Assembly: GCA_021732385.1 (NCBI GenBank)
Contig: JAKFVA010000012.1
Location: 1-64,000, forward strand
Source of the DNA: Burkholderiales bacterium
GTDB lineage: Bacteria; Pseudomonadota; Gammaproteobacteria; Burkholderiales; Burkholderiaceae_C
DNA: 64,000 bases
Reading direction: 5' to 3'
In this document: positions 38,216-48,182 of the stretch, piece after piece
Layout of the letters: each line of letters opens with the position of its first letter
Numbering within the stretch: the first letter of the stretch is position 1
Notes under the pieces: model-generated
The model's input: only the letters and a program-made list of their open reading frames with translations
Databases searched by the model: none
What the model was told of the DNA's origin: nothing
Translations under genes and position numbers: made by a program

Positions 38216-39925
38216 TCATTGGGCAATGCAGGACTGGTGGCGCTTGAGCACCGTGGCTGGAGGCAGGGAATTGCCTCCCAATACAGCGCGTGACCAACTG
38301 AAGTGATTCAACGTGTTGGGGATATCCATGACAAACTCAGTTTGACACGCGCTGGCCTTGAAGTCGGTCATCAGCGCGTAAGTGCGGGACAGTCCTCGCA
38401 TTGGCCCAGTGCCATGCAGGAGGTGGTTGCGATCTTGAAGCACGGTCTCGACAAAACCGGTGCCAGGGGTATAGACAACAGTTGCCCACCGGGTCTGCCC
38501 ATAGGCCAGCCAAGTCAGGTAGTTGGCCTCGTAAGTCCATAAAGACCAGGGCAGCAAGCCATTGATTTTGATATCAATCAAACCAGCAGGGGGTGGTGCT
38601 TGTGCTTGCAGCGCTTTCACGATGGCGGCTTCCTGCGCAAAACGTAGTTGCTTGGCACCATGGCCATGCCATTGCCAGGCCAGATGTGTAAGCACGGCCA
38701 CCGCCACCCCACCAACCCACAGGCCGCTGGCGGAGGCAGTTGATCCAATCCGCGCAATAGCCAGTTTGATTAACCAAGCGCTGGTCAGACTGGCTGGAAC
38801 ACTAAGCAAAAAGGTGTGGCGGGCAGACCAGCCATCAACCGCTGTATAAAACCAAGCGGTCGTTTGACTGCCTAGATGGGTGGCTGTACCCAAAAATTTG
38901 GGAGCTACGTTAATTACAAAAAGAGGCGCACCTTTGCCCACCGCTATATAAGCAAACAATGCACCCATGCACAACAGAGCAAGAATGCCAAACGCCTTTG
39001 GAGACGTTTGCATCGTGCTGCTAAGCGCGACGGGATGCGACTGCGCTACGTCGCCTTGGTTTTTGGTCGCCAGGCCACGGGTCTTCAGCCAGTTGGCTGC
39101 AAGCCAGACCAGGCAAGCCGGGCCAATCACCAGGGGTATCCAGGTCATAAACATCAGGCCAGCGCGTAGCCAGGCAATTGCACCAGCGGCAGAAATTGGC
39201 CAGATCAAATTGTTGTAACCCGCATAGTTGCCTGTCGTTGTGAAAACGAACCGCAGCATCAGGTAAACCAGCACAGCGGTTGCGCAAACCAAGGCGCTGC
39301 GCCGGTAATTCCAACGAACTGTGGGTTTGCGTGCAAGCCAGCGCGCGGCTTCAAGCGCGCACACCATCACAAAATTTGAGTTGACCTGAAACGATGTCAG
39401 CATCAGCAAATACCCAAGGCATTGTTTTGGGCGATGCCAACGGCTTTCAGTGGCAGGCGCATGCAGCAGGCGATGCCCCAAAAACCCCCACCAAATAAAC
39501 ACAATGTAGACAAATGTGCTGCCATACAAGAGATACCAGCAGGGAAAACTAAGCGCCAGCATGCTCACGGCCCAGCCTTCGGGTTGGGTCATGCCTAGCA
39601 AGTCAATTGCCAGGCGGCGTGCTTCCCATGCAATGCCCAGCACGCTTAGAGTCAAAAGCAATTTGGCTGCGATCCAGGACTCAAACGCCAGGTGGTTTGT
39701 CAACCAGGACAAGCTCCGGAAAATGGCGTACATCAGGTCCCAGTTACCCGGCACCAGCCAGTCATAAATACCAGCCAAGTCGCCAATAGCTATGCCATAA
39801 CTGCCAATGATGCCGTCCCATATGTCACGGCTCACTAGCCACAAGGGGCCGATAGAGAGCAATGCGGTGGCAATGAATCCAGCCACCCAGACCCAATGGG
39901 GCGGTGTATGTCGAGAATCCGTCAT
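38216..39925 (-). CDS. Polytopic membrane protein, possible GT-C-type glycosyltransferase
   Basis: 569 residues with about ten or more hydrophobic segments covering residues 12-430 and a C-terminal soluble part (about 440-569). The first loop contains SRDIWDGIIGSYGIAIGDLA, an acidic loop after TM1 as in GT-C enzymes, where such an Asp is catalytic. No family can be named with certainty. Placement beside an O-antigen ligase-like gene, and near gtrA and gtrB-like genes, makes transfer of a sugar from a polyprenyl carrier in the periplasm plausible. This is inference. It lies 30 nt downstream of the ligase gene, on the same strand. Confidence 0.75.
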   Translation of the reverse strand: MTDSRHTPPHWVWVAGFIATALLSIGPLWLVSRDIWDGIIGSYGIAIGDLAGIYDWLVPGNWDLMYAIFRSLSWLTNHLAFESWIAAKLLLTLSVLGIAWEARRLAIDLLGMTQPEGWAVSMLALSFPCWYLLYGSTFVYIVFIWWGFLGHRLLHAPATESRWHRPKQCLGYLLMLTSFQVNSNFVMVCALEAARWLARKPTVRWNYRRSALVCATAVLVYLMLRFVFTTTGNYAGYNNLIWPISAAGAIAWLRAGLMFMTWIPLVIGPACLVWLAANWLKTRGLATKNQGDVAQSHPVALSSTMQTSPKAFGILALLCMGALFAYIAVGKGAPLFVINVAPKFLGTATHLGSQTTAWFYTAVDGWSARHTFLLSVPASLTSAWLIKLAIARIGSTASASGLWVGGVAVAVLTHLAWQWHGHGAKQLRFAQEAAIVKALQAQAPPPAGLIDIKINGLLPWSLWTYEANYLTWLAYGQTRWATVVYTPGTGFVETVLQDRNHLLHGTGPMRGLSRTYALMTDFKASACQTEFVMDIPNTLNHFSWSRAVLGGNSLPPATVLKRHQSCIAQ

Positions 39926-39955
39926 AGGGCCACCCGGGTTTGCCGCACAGCTTGA

Positions 39956-42346
39956 CTAGCGCGTGATGGCCGCGCTTTTTGTTGCATTGCCAGGTAAGCT
40001 TTTAATGTTGAGTTTGGGGCGGAACACAGCAGGAATTTGCGCAACCAATCCAGCCCTGTCAGCCTCAAGGCTGGCATCAATCCCATCCTGAAATGCTTTC
40101 AGTGCTTTCGCATCATCATGAATACCGGTGTGGTACATGTTGCCCAATTGCACCAAACCAGCGGCCTTGGTGTTGGGCCAGCCTTCAAGCCGGTATTCCA
40201 TGCTTTTCAAGGCCAACGGGTAATCGGCGGCGCGCCAGGCGAGTATGAAAGCGGCATTCAGCATGTCGTAGTCATAGATTTTTTTCTCAACTGCATCGCG
40301 CGCCAGCACCAGCGCCTCTTTTTCCTTGCCCTGGCGGCTGAGCAAAATGACCTCCAAAGAGCGCACGGCTGTGGCATTGGGCTGCACTTTTTTGGCTTGT
40401 GCCAGGCGCTCAAGTGCTTTGTCTGGCTCTCCAGTGGACGCATAGCCCCGGGCCACGTTGGTCATCAGCGCCACCACATGCTTGCGCGATGAAATGACCG
40501 ACTCCCAGATCCAGGTGGCGTTTTTCCAGTCACCCCACTTGGCCAGTTCATCAGCCACCATGGGCGTTATCTTGCGGTAATGCGGATTGATGTCAGTGCC
40601 TTCTTTGATCAACCGCAGCATCTCGGCCTTGGGGCGGTCAAATTTGGGGTTGTTTGGGTCGCCCGACGCGCTGATGCCCAGCGCCAGTTTGGTGGCTTTG
40701 ACAATCTTGCTTTCGGTCTCGGCAGACTGTTGTGTGATGTAGGCTGCCAGTGCCGTACAGATCATCAACACCACCGCCAGTACCTGAGAATAGATAGGCT
40801 GCCAGTTGAGGCGTGCAGTTGAAATCAGGCCGCGGTAGCCCAGGCGCGCGTCAGACGCCGCCAAAATAGCCAGCGTGAGCGCAAAAATGGCTGCGGTGCT
40901 GGCCAGTCGCCAAGGGAAGCCGGCATTGCTGATCACCAAAAACGCCAGCACGCTGGCCAATGCCAAAGCACGAATGGGTGCCTCCGCCAGGGCCTCTGCT
41001 GTTTTGTTGCGCACGGTGCGCCATGCGCTCAGGCTCAGGTAACCCAGCAGGGACAACAAAAACAACCAGCCCACCAAGCCATATTCAGCGAGTAACTGCA
41101 GAATTTCGTTGTGCACGTAATAGTCGGTTTCAAGTTGCGCGCCCTCGGCCTGGTACAAGGGAATATCGGCCTCCCAGGCACCTGCCCCTACACCAGTCAG
41201 CGGCCGCTGCAGCATGATGCGCCCAGTTGCTTTCCACATCACCATCCGAATAGAGAATGAGCCGGTGGTGTATTCCTGGTTATTGGTCACCGAGGCTGTG
41301 CGAAAAATACCCCGCTGCAACGCGTTCAATCCGCGCTCTTCAGGTGGAATTTTGGGGTTACCGGTATTGATCAAGCCCAGACCAATGAGGGTGCTAAATA
41401 ACAGGCCAATGGCCAGTATGCGTTTGCCCGCGTCCCAGGTGTAGAAAGCAAACTGCTTGCGGTACAAGACTGCAATCGCGGGAAGGACAAACAAAAGCAG
41501 CAGCCACATGGCAAATAAGGCCGAACGGGTACCTGTCATCAACAATGCCACCACATTGAAAGCCAGCGTGAAGGCCACCAGCGCGATCATGCTTGACTGC
41601 TTGGCGCGGGCCAGCAAATAAGCGGTGAACGGCAGCGTGCACACCACATATTCGGCAAAGAAGTTGCGGTTAACAAAAGTGGAGGCTGGGTTGGGCCCTT
41701 GCGGAAAATACTTGAAATCAATCCAGAATTGCAGCGCGGCCCAAAGGGAGGCCACCACTGCGCCCCAATGAACGCCCCAGGCAAGACTGACAAAGCGGTC
41801 GCGGCTGAAGGTATTCAAACCCAGCCACAACAACCAACTGAGTACAAACCAGCGCACCGCCTCAACCCCCGCCAGGTAGGTGTGCGACCAAACCATGCTG
41901 CCCAGGGCATAGACCAGGAGCATCAAGGGGAGCCACATCAGCCCGTGCCAGCGCAGCCCATCGCGTCGGTTGCGCTGGTGCCAAAAGAATGCCAGGCCTG
42001 CTATCAAGACGGCAAAAGACACTACCGCAGATTTGAGCGTGTCTTGCAACATCTCTTCGTGAGGCACGCCCAGCGCGGGCGCAAAAAACATCATCAGACT
42101 AAGAATCAGTACCGTCCAGTCACCGCGCACCACTTCAGTGGGCAGACTAGTCAAGGTGACTTTTGCTGCAATGTTTTGGCGATTGGCGCTATTGCCCGTC
42201 GCGCTGCCAGAAGTCGCCGGCTTGCCAGGGGCGGCTACAGCACCAGCCAACTCAACCCCCATCGGCAGGGCCATGCTGGTTGCACCAGCGCTTGAAGACG
42301 GGTTGCCGCCTGAGCGATCAGTAGAGTTGCGTTTTTTCTTGGCCAT
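39956..42346 (-). CDS. O-antigen ligase/Wzy-C family protein with TPR-like C-terminus
   Basis: 796 residues. A low-complexity cytoplasmic N-terminus (about 1-70) is followed by about twelve membrane helices. The Wzy_C/ligase signature GVGAGAWEADIPLYQAEG and the block VHNEILQLLAEYGLVGWLF, with the conserved His and Glu, sit in the large periplasmic loop near residue 410. The C-terminal 250 residues, after the last helix, look like tetratricopeptide repeats (GYASTGEPDKALERLAQAKK). It probably transfers a lipid-linked glycan to lipid A core, or to pilin (PglL type); the two cannot be separated from sequence. Confidence 0.85.
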   Translation of the reverse strand: MAKKKRNSTDRSGGNPSSSAGATSMALPMGVELAGAVAAPGKPATSGSATGNSANRQNIAAKVTLTSLPTEVVRGDWTVLILSLMMFFAPALGVPHEEMLQDTLKSAVVSFAVLIAGLAFFWHQRNRRDGLRWHGLMWLPLMLLVYALGSMVWSHTYLAGVEAVRWFVLSWLLWLGLNTFSRDRFVSLAWGVHWGAVVASLWAALQFWIDFKYFPQGPNPASTFVNRNFFAEYVVCTLPFTAYLLARAKQSSMIALVAFTLAFNVVALLMTGTRSALFAMWLLLLFVLPAIAVLYRKQFAFYTWDAGKRILAIGLLFSTLIGLGLINTGNPKIPPEERGLNALQRGIFRTASVTNNQEYTTGSFSIRMVMWKATGRIMLQRPLTGVGAGAWEADIPLYQAEGAQLETDYYVHNEILQLLAEYGLVGWLFLLSLLGYLSLSAWRTVRNKTAEALAEAPIRALALASVLAFLVISNAGFPWRLASTAAIFALTLAILAASDARLGYRGLISTARLNWQPIYSQVLAVVLMICTALAAYITQQSAETESKIVKATKLALGISASGDPNNPKFDRPKAEMLRLIKEGTDINPHYRKITPMVADELAKWGDWKNATWIWESVISSRKHVVALMTNVARGYASTGEPDKALERLAQAKKVQPNATAVRSLEVILLSRQGKEKEALVLARDAVEKKIYDYDMLNAAFILAWRAADYPLALKSMEYRLEGWPNTKAAGLVQLGNMYHTGIHDDAKALKAFQDGIDASLEADRAGLVAQIPAVFRPKLNIKSLPGNATKSAAITR

Positions 42347-42477
42347 GTCAAAGCGGGTAATGCCGCGCTTGGGTTAATCCAGCGCAACGTCTGCAAATGA
42401 ATACAAATAACTACTTATTGTCGCTGCTAGGCTGACCTCGTCGACCCAGTTGAGCAGATTTTCATGCCATTTGTCAG

Positions 42478-43359
42478 CTACCGCTTAGGGGCGGGCATTA
42501 GTGCATCTGCCGCAGGCAAGATTTTGACCATTTCAATGTGCGGCAGGCCCGCATCGTCAAATACGCTGCCACGGGGCGTAAAACCAGCGCGTGCATAAAA
42601 CCCCTGGGCACTGCATTGGGCATGTAGGACCGCTTGGCTGGCTCCACTGGCCGTGGCGGCTTGCAGCAGGGCCGCCAGCACCTCGCGACCAAAACCGCTG
42701 CCGCGCAAGACACGCGTGACCGCCATGCGGCCAATATGCGCCCCAGGCAAAAGGCGCGCCGTGGCCACCGCCTGCCCGAGGCGGTTGTAGGCTACAGCAT
42801 GCAGCGCATCAACATCGCGGCCATCGTATTCATCAGCTTGGCTCACGCCCTGCTCCTGCATGAAAACCGCCTGGCGCAGCGCGCCAGCATCTGTGCCAAG
42901 GGTGGCCCAGTCGCCTGTTTGGATGTGAATCATGGCTTGCCCGGCTTCATAGCCCATCAGCACCTCGCGCAAGACGCCGGGCACGGCCTGCGACTTCTGT
43001 GTGGCCGGATTGGCAAACACGTAGAGCAGTTCACCGCTGACAAGCAGCGTATCGCCACGAAACACCGCAGCGACAAAACGCATGGACGAATTGCCGATAT
43101 GGGCGCATTTGAGCGCGATATCCAGCGTGTCGTCATAACGCGCTGATGCATGGTATTCAAGCGTGGCCTTCTTGACATACAAGTCACCGCCAAGCTGGTG
43201 CATGGTGTCCTCATACGGCAGCGCTAGCGCACGCCAGTAGCCGCCCACAGCAGTGTCCAGGTACAGCAGGTAGTGGCCGTTGAAGACAATTTTTTGCATG
43301 TCCACCTCTGCCCAACGCACACGCAGGCGGTGAAAAAAACGGAAATCTTGGCGCTTCAT
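42478..43359 (-). CDS. YbgC/FadM-type thioesterase fused to a GNAT acetyltransferase
   Basis: 293 residues in two domains. Residues 1-140 are a 4-hydroxybenzoyl-CoA thioesterase-like hotdog: RVRWAEVDMQKIVFNGHYLLYLD with the catalytic Asp, and HASARYDDTLDIALKC. Residues 150-285 are a GNAT domain: RQAVFMQEQGVSQADEYDG, ATARLLPGAHIGRMAVTRV and the acetyl-CoA loop RGSGFGREVLAALL. An upstream in-frame TTG exists at 43365; the ATG at 43359 is chosen. The fusion suggests that the released CoA ester or acyl group links the two steps, but substrates are unknown. Confidence 0.88.
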   Translation of the reverse strand: MKRQDFRFFHRLRVRWAEVDMQKIVFNGHYLLYLDTAVGGYWRALALPYEDTMHQLGGDLYVKKATLEYHASARYDDTLDIALKCAHIGNSSMRFVAAVFRGDTLLVSGELLYVFANPATQKSQAVPGVLREVLMGYEAGQAMIHIQTGDWATLGTDAGALRQAVFMQEQGVSQADEYDGRDVDALHAVAYNRLGQAVATARLLPGAHIGRMAVTRVLRGSGFGREVLAALLQAATASGASQAVLHAQCSAQGFYARAGFTPRGSVFDDAGLPHIEMVKILPAADALMPAPKR

Positions 43360-43393
43360 GTGCAAATTATTTGTTTTGTGGGTTCATCACGCA

Positions 43394-44344
43394 CTAGCTA
43401 TCAAAAGCCCGGCGCATGGCCGCCGCCGCATGGCGGTGCAGATCACGCGCTTCGTCAATCACCAGTCCCCAATTGATAAAACCGTGCACCACGCCACGGT
43501 AAATCTCCAGCTCAACCACCACGCCCTCGGCGCGCAGTTTGTCGGCGTAGGCAATGCCCTCGTCAACCAGCGGGTCGCATTCAGCCAGGCCGAGCCAAAC
43601 GGGTGCCAGGCCATTGGGCAAACTGACATTGAGCGGGGCAAAACGCCAGTCTTCACGCTGTGCCAAATCAGGAATGTAGTGGTTAAAAAAGTAGTCAATA
43701 TGCGCCCGCTCCAGTACATAACCTTGGGCATACGTTTGGTGCGAGGCGGTAACGGCGTGCGCTGCGCAACCCGGGTAAATCAGCAGTTGAAGCGCCAGCG
43801 GCCAACCCTGTTGCGCGGCGTGAATGGCAGCCACTGCAGCCAGCGTGCCGCCTGCGCTGTCGCCGCCCACCGCCAAGCGCTGTGCGTCCAGCCCCAAGCT
43901 GGCGGCGTTGCTGCGTAGCCAGGCCAATGCGTCCCAGGTATCGTCAACTGCGGTGGGAAACGGATGCTCCGGCGCCAGCCGGTAGCCCACAGAGAGCACG
44001 GCACAACCGCTCAGGCGGGCCAACTCACGGCACAGCGGCTCATGCGTACCAATGCTGCCAATGGTGAAGCCACCGCCATGCATGAAAAGCAGCACAGGCA
44101 GCGTATCCAGGCTGGGGGCAAACAGGCGCGCTGGCAGCGGGTGGCCGTCGCGCGCGGGAATATGCAGGTCTTGCACGCGGGCCAACGCGGCGTTGGGCAG
44201 GGCCAGTACTTTAGAGGCAGCTTCATAAGCCGCCCGCGCTTGGTCGGGGGCAAGCTGGTAAAGCGGCACGCCGCGCACCCGGGCGGCGCGTTCCACCAAG
44301 CCTTGCATTGCGGGTGTAAGCGCCGCTGCCTGCACCAAGCGCAT
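43394..44344 (-). CDS. Alpha/beta-hydrolase esterase (HSL/GDSAGG family)
   Basis: 316 residues. The oxyanion-hole motif LLFMHGGGFTIG (HGGG) and the nucleophile elbow AVGGDSAGGTLAAVAAIHA place it in the hormone-sensitive-lipase group (family IV). The catalytic Asp lies near AECDPLVDEG, and the His near GVVHGFINWG. The start is the ATG at 44344, which overlaps the stop of the small secreted peptide gene (TAATG), so the two are translationally coupled. No signal peptide is seen, so the esterase is probably cytoplasmic. Substrate unknown. Confidence 0.92.
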   Translation of the reverse strand: MRLVQAAALTPAMQGLVERAARVRGVPLYQLAPDQARAAYEAASKVLALPNAALARVQDLHIPARDGHPLPARLFAPSLDTLPVLLFMHGGGFTIGSIGTHEPLCRELARLSGCAVLSVGYRLAPEHPFPTAVDDTWDALAWLRSNAASLGLDAQRLAVGGDSAGGTLAAVAAIHAAQQGWPLALQLLIYPGCAAHAVTASHQTYAQGYVLERAHIDYFFNHYIPDLAQREDWRFAPLNVSLPNGLAPVWLGLAECDPLVDEGIAYADKLRAEGVVVELEIYRGVVHGFINWGLVIDEARDLHRHAAAAMRRAFDS

Positions 44345-44463
44345 TATTTGAAAGTAACCACCACGGGATACTTGGCGGCTTGCTCGTCGCTCATGCAGTC
44401 GGCCAGTGCGGCGGGACCTGCTATCGCCAACGCGACCGCCATCAGGGTTTGCTTGCAATTCAT
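44344..44463 (-). CDS. 39-residue exported peptide, coupled to the esterase
   Basis: A small gene preceded by AGGAGA 6 nt before its ATG. The product begins MNCKQTLMAVALAIAGPAAL, a clear signal peptide with cleavage after ALA, leaving a mature peptide of about 17 residues (starting DCMSDEQAAKYPVV) with one cysteine. Its stop codon overlaps the esterase start. No homologue is recognised. It may be a real exported micropeptide or a leader that sets esterase translation. It was too short for ordinary gene calling. Confidence 0.65.
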   Translation of the reverse strand: MNCKQTLMAVALAIAGPAALADCMSDEQAAKYPVVVTFK

Positions 44464-44518
44464 GTTTGTCTCCTGCAAATATAGTTGTGGTCTGTACATC
44501 CTACCCAGCTTGCGTGCC

Positions 44519-45655
44519 ATGGCCTACATCTACTACCTCACCCATATCCAATTTGAGCATGGCGCCATTAAGCTGCTCAAGCAAGAGTGTGACCGCGTGG
44601 GCATCAGCCGCCCGCTGATCGTTACCGACGCAGGCGTCAAGGCTGCCGGCATCTTGCAAAAGGCGCTGGACGCCTTGCCCGGCATGCCCGTGGCCGTATT
44701 TGACCAGACCCCCTCCAACCCCACCGAAGCGGCCGTGCGCGCTGCCGCCCAGTGCTACAAAGACAAGCATTGCGACGGCCTGATTGCCGTGGGCGGCGGT
44801 TCGGCCATAGACTGTGCCAAAGGTGTTGCCATAGCCGCCACACACGATGGCCCGCTAACGCACTACGCCACGATTGAAGGCGGCTCGCCACGCATCACGG
44901 AAAAAGCTGCCCCGTTGATTGCCGTGCCCACTACCAGCGGCACCGGCAGCGAGGTGGCGCGCGGTGCCATCATCATCGTCGACGACCACCGCAAGCTGGG
45001 CTTTCACTCCTGGAATCTGCTGCCCAAAGCCGCCATTTGCGACCCCGAACTCACGCTTGGCCTGCCCGCCAAACTCACTGCCGCCACCGGCATGGATGCT
45101 GTGGCGCACTGCATGGAAACTTTCATGGCCCCCGCCTTTAATCCGCCCGCTGACGGCATCGCGCTGGACGGCTTGGCGCGCGCCTGGACGCACATTGAGC
45201 GCGCCACGCGCGATGGCAGCGACCGCGAGGCAAGGTTTCAAATGATGAGCGCTTCCATGCAAGGCGCGATGGCCTTTCAAAAGGGCCTGGGTTGTGTGCA
45301 TTCGCTCAGTCACAGCCTGGGCGGCGTTGATCCGCGCTTGCATCACGGCACACTAAACGCCATGTTCCTGCCCGCCGTGGTGCGCTTTAATGCCCCCGCC
45401 GAATCCATGCAAAAAGAGCAGCGACTGGCCCGCATGGCGCATGCCATGGGGCTGGCTTTAGCGAGCGACATTCCGCTAGCCATCAAAGACATGAACGCCC
45501 GCCTGGGCCTGCCCTCGGGCCTTTCGGCAATGGGCGTTCAAACCAGCTGGTTTGAAAAAATCATCAGTGGCGCACTTGCCGATCATTGCCATAAAACCAA
45601 CCCGCGCATTGCCAGTGCCAATGATTACGAGCAACTATTGATCACTTCAGCCTAA
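44519..45655 (+). CDS. Iron-containing alcohol dehydrogenase
   Basis: 378 residues of the Fe-ADH (type III) family. The NAD-binding block is GLIAVGGGSAIDCAKGVAI, with PTTSGTGSEV after it. The metal ligands appear in AVAHCMETFMAP, HSLSHSLGGV and PRLHHGTLNAM. It begins at ATG 44519, divergent from the peptide/esterase pair with only 55 nt between. The likely substrate is a short alcohol or a maleylacetate-like compound, which cannot be decided. Confidence 0.93.
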   Translation: MAYIYYLTHIQFEHGAIKLLKQECDRVGISRPLIVTDAGVKAAGILQKALDALPGMPVAVFDQTPSNPTEAAVRAAAQCYKDKHCDGLIAVGGGSAIDCAKGVAIAATHDGPLTHYATIEGGSPRITEKAAPLIAVPTTSGTGSEVARGAIIIVDDHRKLGFHSWNLLPKAAICDPELTLGLPAKLTAATGMDAVAHCMETFMAPAFNPPADGIALDGLARAWTHIERATRDGSDREARFQMMSASMQGAMAFQKGLGCVHSLSHSLGGVDPRLHHGTLNAMFLPAVVRFNAPAESMQKEQRLARMAHAMGLALASDIPLAIKDMNARLGLPSGLSAMGVQTSWFEKIISGALADHCHKTNPRIASANDYEQLLITSA

Positions 45656-45781
45656 TTTGAATGCTGAGCTAGCGATAATTGTCAATACTTTTCCCACTAT
45701 ATGCAGCCTGTGTGTTTAAAACCAGATAGGCGGGAAATTTCCGATTTCGCAAATGATTAACTACGAAAGTGCACCTCACCC

Positions 45782-47113
45782 ATGATGGATGCATCGATTG
45801 AGAAAAACCGGCTGCGCCAGCAGATCATGCAGCTGGTAGCGCAATACGGTGAAATTGACGGTGCGGTGCGCACGTTTGAACCCGGCGTCACTGCCATACC
45901 GCCGTCTGGCAAGGTCGTGGGCACGCCCGAGATGCAGCTGATGGTCGAGGCGTCACTGGACGCCTGGCTCACCACAGGGCGTTTCAACGCCCTGTTCGAA
46001 GCCCGTCTGGCCGATTATTTGGGCGTCAAGCACCTGCTCACGGTGAACTCGGGGTCGTCGGCCAACCTGATCGCTTTTTCTACCTTGACCTCGCCCAAGC
46101 TTGGCGACCGGGCGATTCAGGTGGGCGACGAGGTGATTGGCGTGGCTGCCGGTTTTCCGACCACCGTCAACCCTATTTTGCAGTGCGGTGCCGTACCGGT
46201 GTTCGTTGATGTGCATATCCCTAACTACAACATCGACGCCAGCCAGCTGGAGGCTGCCTGGAGCCCGCGCACTAAAGCCGTGATGCTGGCCCACACGCTG
46301 GGCAACCCGTACAACCTTGCCGTGGTCAAGGCTTTTTGCGACAAGCACCAGCTTTGGCTGATCGAAGATAGTTGCGACGCGCTGGGCTCGCGCTATAACG
46401 GTCAATTGGTGGGCACCTTTGGTGACATTGGCACCCTGAGCTTTTATCCGGCTCACCACATCACCATGGGCGAAGGCGGCGCGGTATTCACCCAGAGCGA
46501 CGAGTTGCGCCTGATCGCGGAGTCGATCCGCGACTGGGGCCGTGACTGCTATTGCGCACCCGGTAAGGACAACACCTGCGGCAAGCGCTTTTGCTGGAAG
46601 CTGGGCAGCTTGCCCGAAGGCTACGACCACAAATACACCTATTCGCACCTGGGCTACAACCTCAAAATAACCGACATGCAGGCCGCTTGCGCACTGGCTC
46701 AAATGGACCGTCTGGATGGTTTTGTGCAGGCACGCAAAGACAATTTTGCATTTTTCAAACAGCGGCTGCACAGTTGCGAAGAATTTCTCGAGCTGCCGGA
46801 AGCTACGCCAGGGTCTGACCCATCGTGGTTTGGTTTCCCCATGACCCTAAAGCCTGGCGCCGATACCCAGCGAGTAGATCTGTTGACCTATCTGGACCAG
46901 AAAAAGATTGGCACGCGCTTGCTGTTTGCCGGCAACCTGACCCGCCAGCCGTACATGCTTGGTCGCCACTACCGCGTCGTCGGTGATTTGAGCCAGACCG
47001 ACCGCGTCATGAACGACACGTTCTGGATCGGCGTCTACCCCGGCCTGACCCCGCCCATGCTGGCGTATGTAGCCGAAACCATTGAAACCTTTTTCGGTCT
47101 GCACTTTGACTGA
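45782..47113 (+). CDS. rfbH: CDP-4-keto-6-deoxyglucose-3-dehydrase (E1, RfbH type)
   Basis: The PMP-dependent, iron-sulfur dehydratase that starts C-3 deoxygenation of CDP-4-keto-6-deoxyglucose, leading to 3,6-dideoxyhexoses. In [13 protein letters not shown], His 225 replaces the Lys of aminotransferases, as in the E1 enzyme. Cysteines 198, 256, 258 and 266 fit the E1 iron-sulfur pattern C-X57-C-X1-C-X7-C exactly. At 443 residues it is full length. It is the first gene of a six-gene operon. The CDP-glucose genes rfbF/rfbG and the E3 reductase are not in this window. Confidence 0.95.
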   Translation: MMDASIEKNRLRQQIMQLVAQYGEIDGAVRTFEPGVTAIPPSGKVVGTPEMQLMVEASLDAWLTTGRFNALFEARLADYLGVKHLLTVNSGSSANLIAFSTLTSPKLGDRAIQVGDEVIGVAAGFPTTVNPILQCGAVPVFVDVHIPNYNIDASQLEAAWSPRTKAVMLAHTLGNPYNLAVVKAFCDKHQLWLIEDSCDALGSRYNGQLVGTFGDIGTLSFYPAHHITMGEGGAVFTQSDELRLIAESIRDWGRDCYCAPGKDNTCGKRFCWKLGSLPEGYDHKYTYSHLGYNLKITDMQAACALAQMDRLDGFVQARKDNFAFFKQRLHSCEEFLELPEATPGSDPSWFGFPMTLKPGADTQRVDLLTYLDQKKIGTRLLFAGNLTRQPYMLGRHYRVVGDLSQTDRVMNDTFWIGVYPGLTPPMLAYVAETIETFFGLHFD

Positions 47114-48182
47114 AACACTGCGGCTTCACACACCAGCGCCTGTCAGTGTGCAGGACTTGCAGGAGTTGTTGGATCTGACCGCTGCGGGTGTTTGGGAAGG
47201 CCTGCGGGGGAAAAGGTTGTTCCTGACTGGCGGCACCGGTTTTGTCGGGAAATGGCTGCTGGAGGCCTTGCTGTTTGCCAACCAACGCCTGGCTTTGGGC
47301 CTGCATGTGACGGTGCTGACCCGTCAGCCCCAGGCGTTTGTTGCGCAACATCCGCATTTGGCGCTGGCACCCGGCGTCACCTTGTGGCAAGGCGACGTGG
47401 TTGATTGTGATGGGCCTGCCATGCGCTGCGACCTAGTCGTGCATGCCGCTTTGCCCGTTTTGCCGCTGGCTATGCATTCGCCTGACCTGATGATGGTGTC
47501 GCAGGGCGGCACGGCACGGATGGCTGCATGGGCCGTGGCAATGGGTGCACAACGCTTTCTGCACATCAGCTCAGGCGCCGTCTATGGCCCTCAAGCCGCG
47601 CAGGTGTTGGCGCTGGATGAGGCCACCGCGTGGGATGACAGCGCATCTGCCAACGCCTACACACTGGCCAAACGCGCGGCCGAACATGTGCTGAACGACC
47701 GCGCTTGGCCGTTCGACTGGGTCATTGCGCGCTGCTTTGCCTTCATCGGGCCTTACCAGTCGGAAAACCAAGGCACCGCGGCCGCCCAACTTCTTAGCGC
47801 CGCCGCGCGTAACCAAAGCCTGGTGCTGAGCGGCACAGGCCAGGCGGTTCGCAGCTACCAGTACGCGAGTGACATGGCACGGTGGTTGTTGGTCATGCTC
47901 GTGCACGGCCGAGCGGGCGAGGCCTACAACGTTGGGCATGACACACCCTGGCGGCTGGTTGATGTCGCCCACCAGATCGCGCAAACCGCCCAGCCCGCGC
48001 TCGGGGTGAGCACGCTTGGCCAGCCCAGCAGCGGGTTGGCTGGCGAACGTTACCTGCCGTCGCTGCGCAAGGCGCGCGACCAGCTGCGCCTGCTCAACGC
48101 CGTCGATCTCCCAATCGGCATTCAACGCACGCTAGACTGGCTGGGCACACCGTGTTTGCAGCCCGTATCCAACCAGCCATGA
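47106..48182 (+). CDS. NAD-dependent nucleotide-sugar epimerase/reductase (extended SDR)
   Basis: 358 residues. The Rossmann motif [20 protein letters not shown] (TGGTGFVG) is followed by [11 protein letters not shown] and the active-site YTLAK (Tyr-x3-Lys). The C-terminal part binds the sugar. It starts at TTG 47106, overlapping rfbH by 8 nt, because no ATG fits the family; a start at an earlier TTG (47082) is less likely. Its place after RfbH suggests reduction or epimerisation of the 4-keto deoxysugar. Specificity cannot be read. Confidence 0.85.
   Translation: MTETLRLHTPAPVSVQDLQELLDLTAAGVWEGLRGKRLFLTGGTGFVGKWLLEALLFANQRLALGLHVTVLTRQPQAFVAQHPHLALAPGVTLWQGDVVDCDGPAMRCDLVVHAALPVLPLAMHSPDLMMVSQGGTARMAAWAVAMGAQRFLHISSGAVYGPQAAQVLALDEATAWDDSASANAYTLAKRAAEHVLNDRAWPFDWVIARCFAFIGPYQSENQGTAAAQLLSAAARNQSLVLSGTGQAVRSYQYASDMARWLLVMLVHGRAGEAYNVGHDTPWRLVDVAHQIAQTAQPALGVSTLGQPSSGLAGERYLPSLRKARDQLRLLNAVDLPIGIQRTLDWLGTPCLQPVSNQP

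Noticed and set aside
45782-47113. RfbH as ColD or as a sugar aminotransferase
   Set aside because: ColD lacks the iron-sulfur cysteines, and aminotransferases keep the Lys; this protein has His 225 and the full E1 cysteine pattern.
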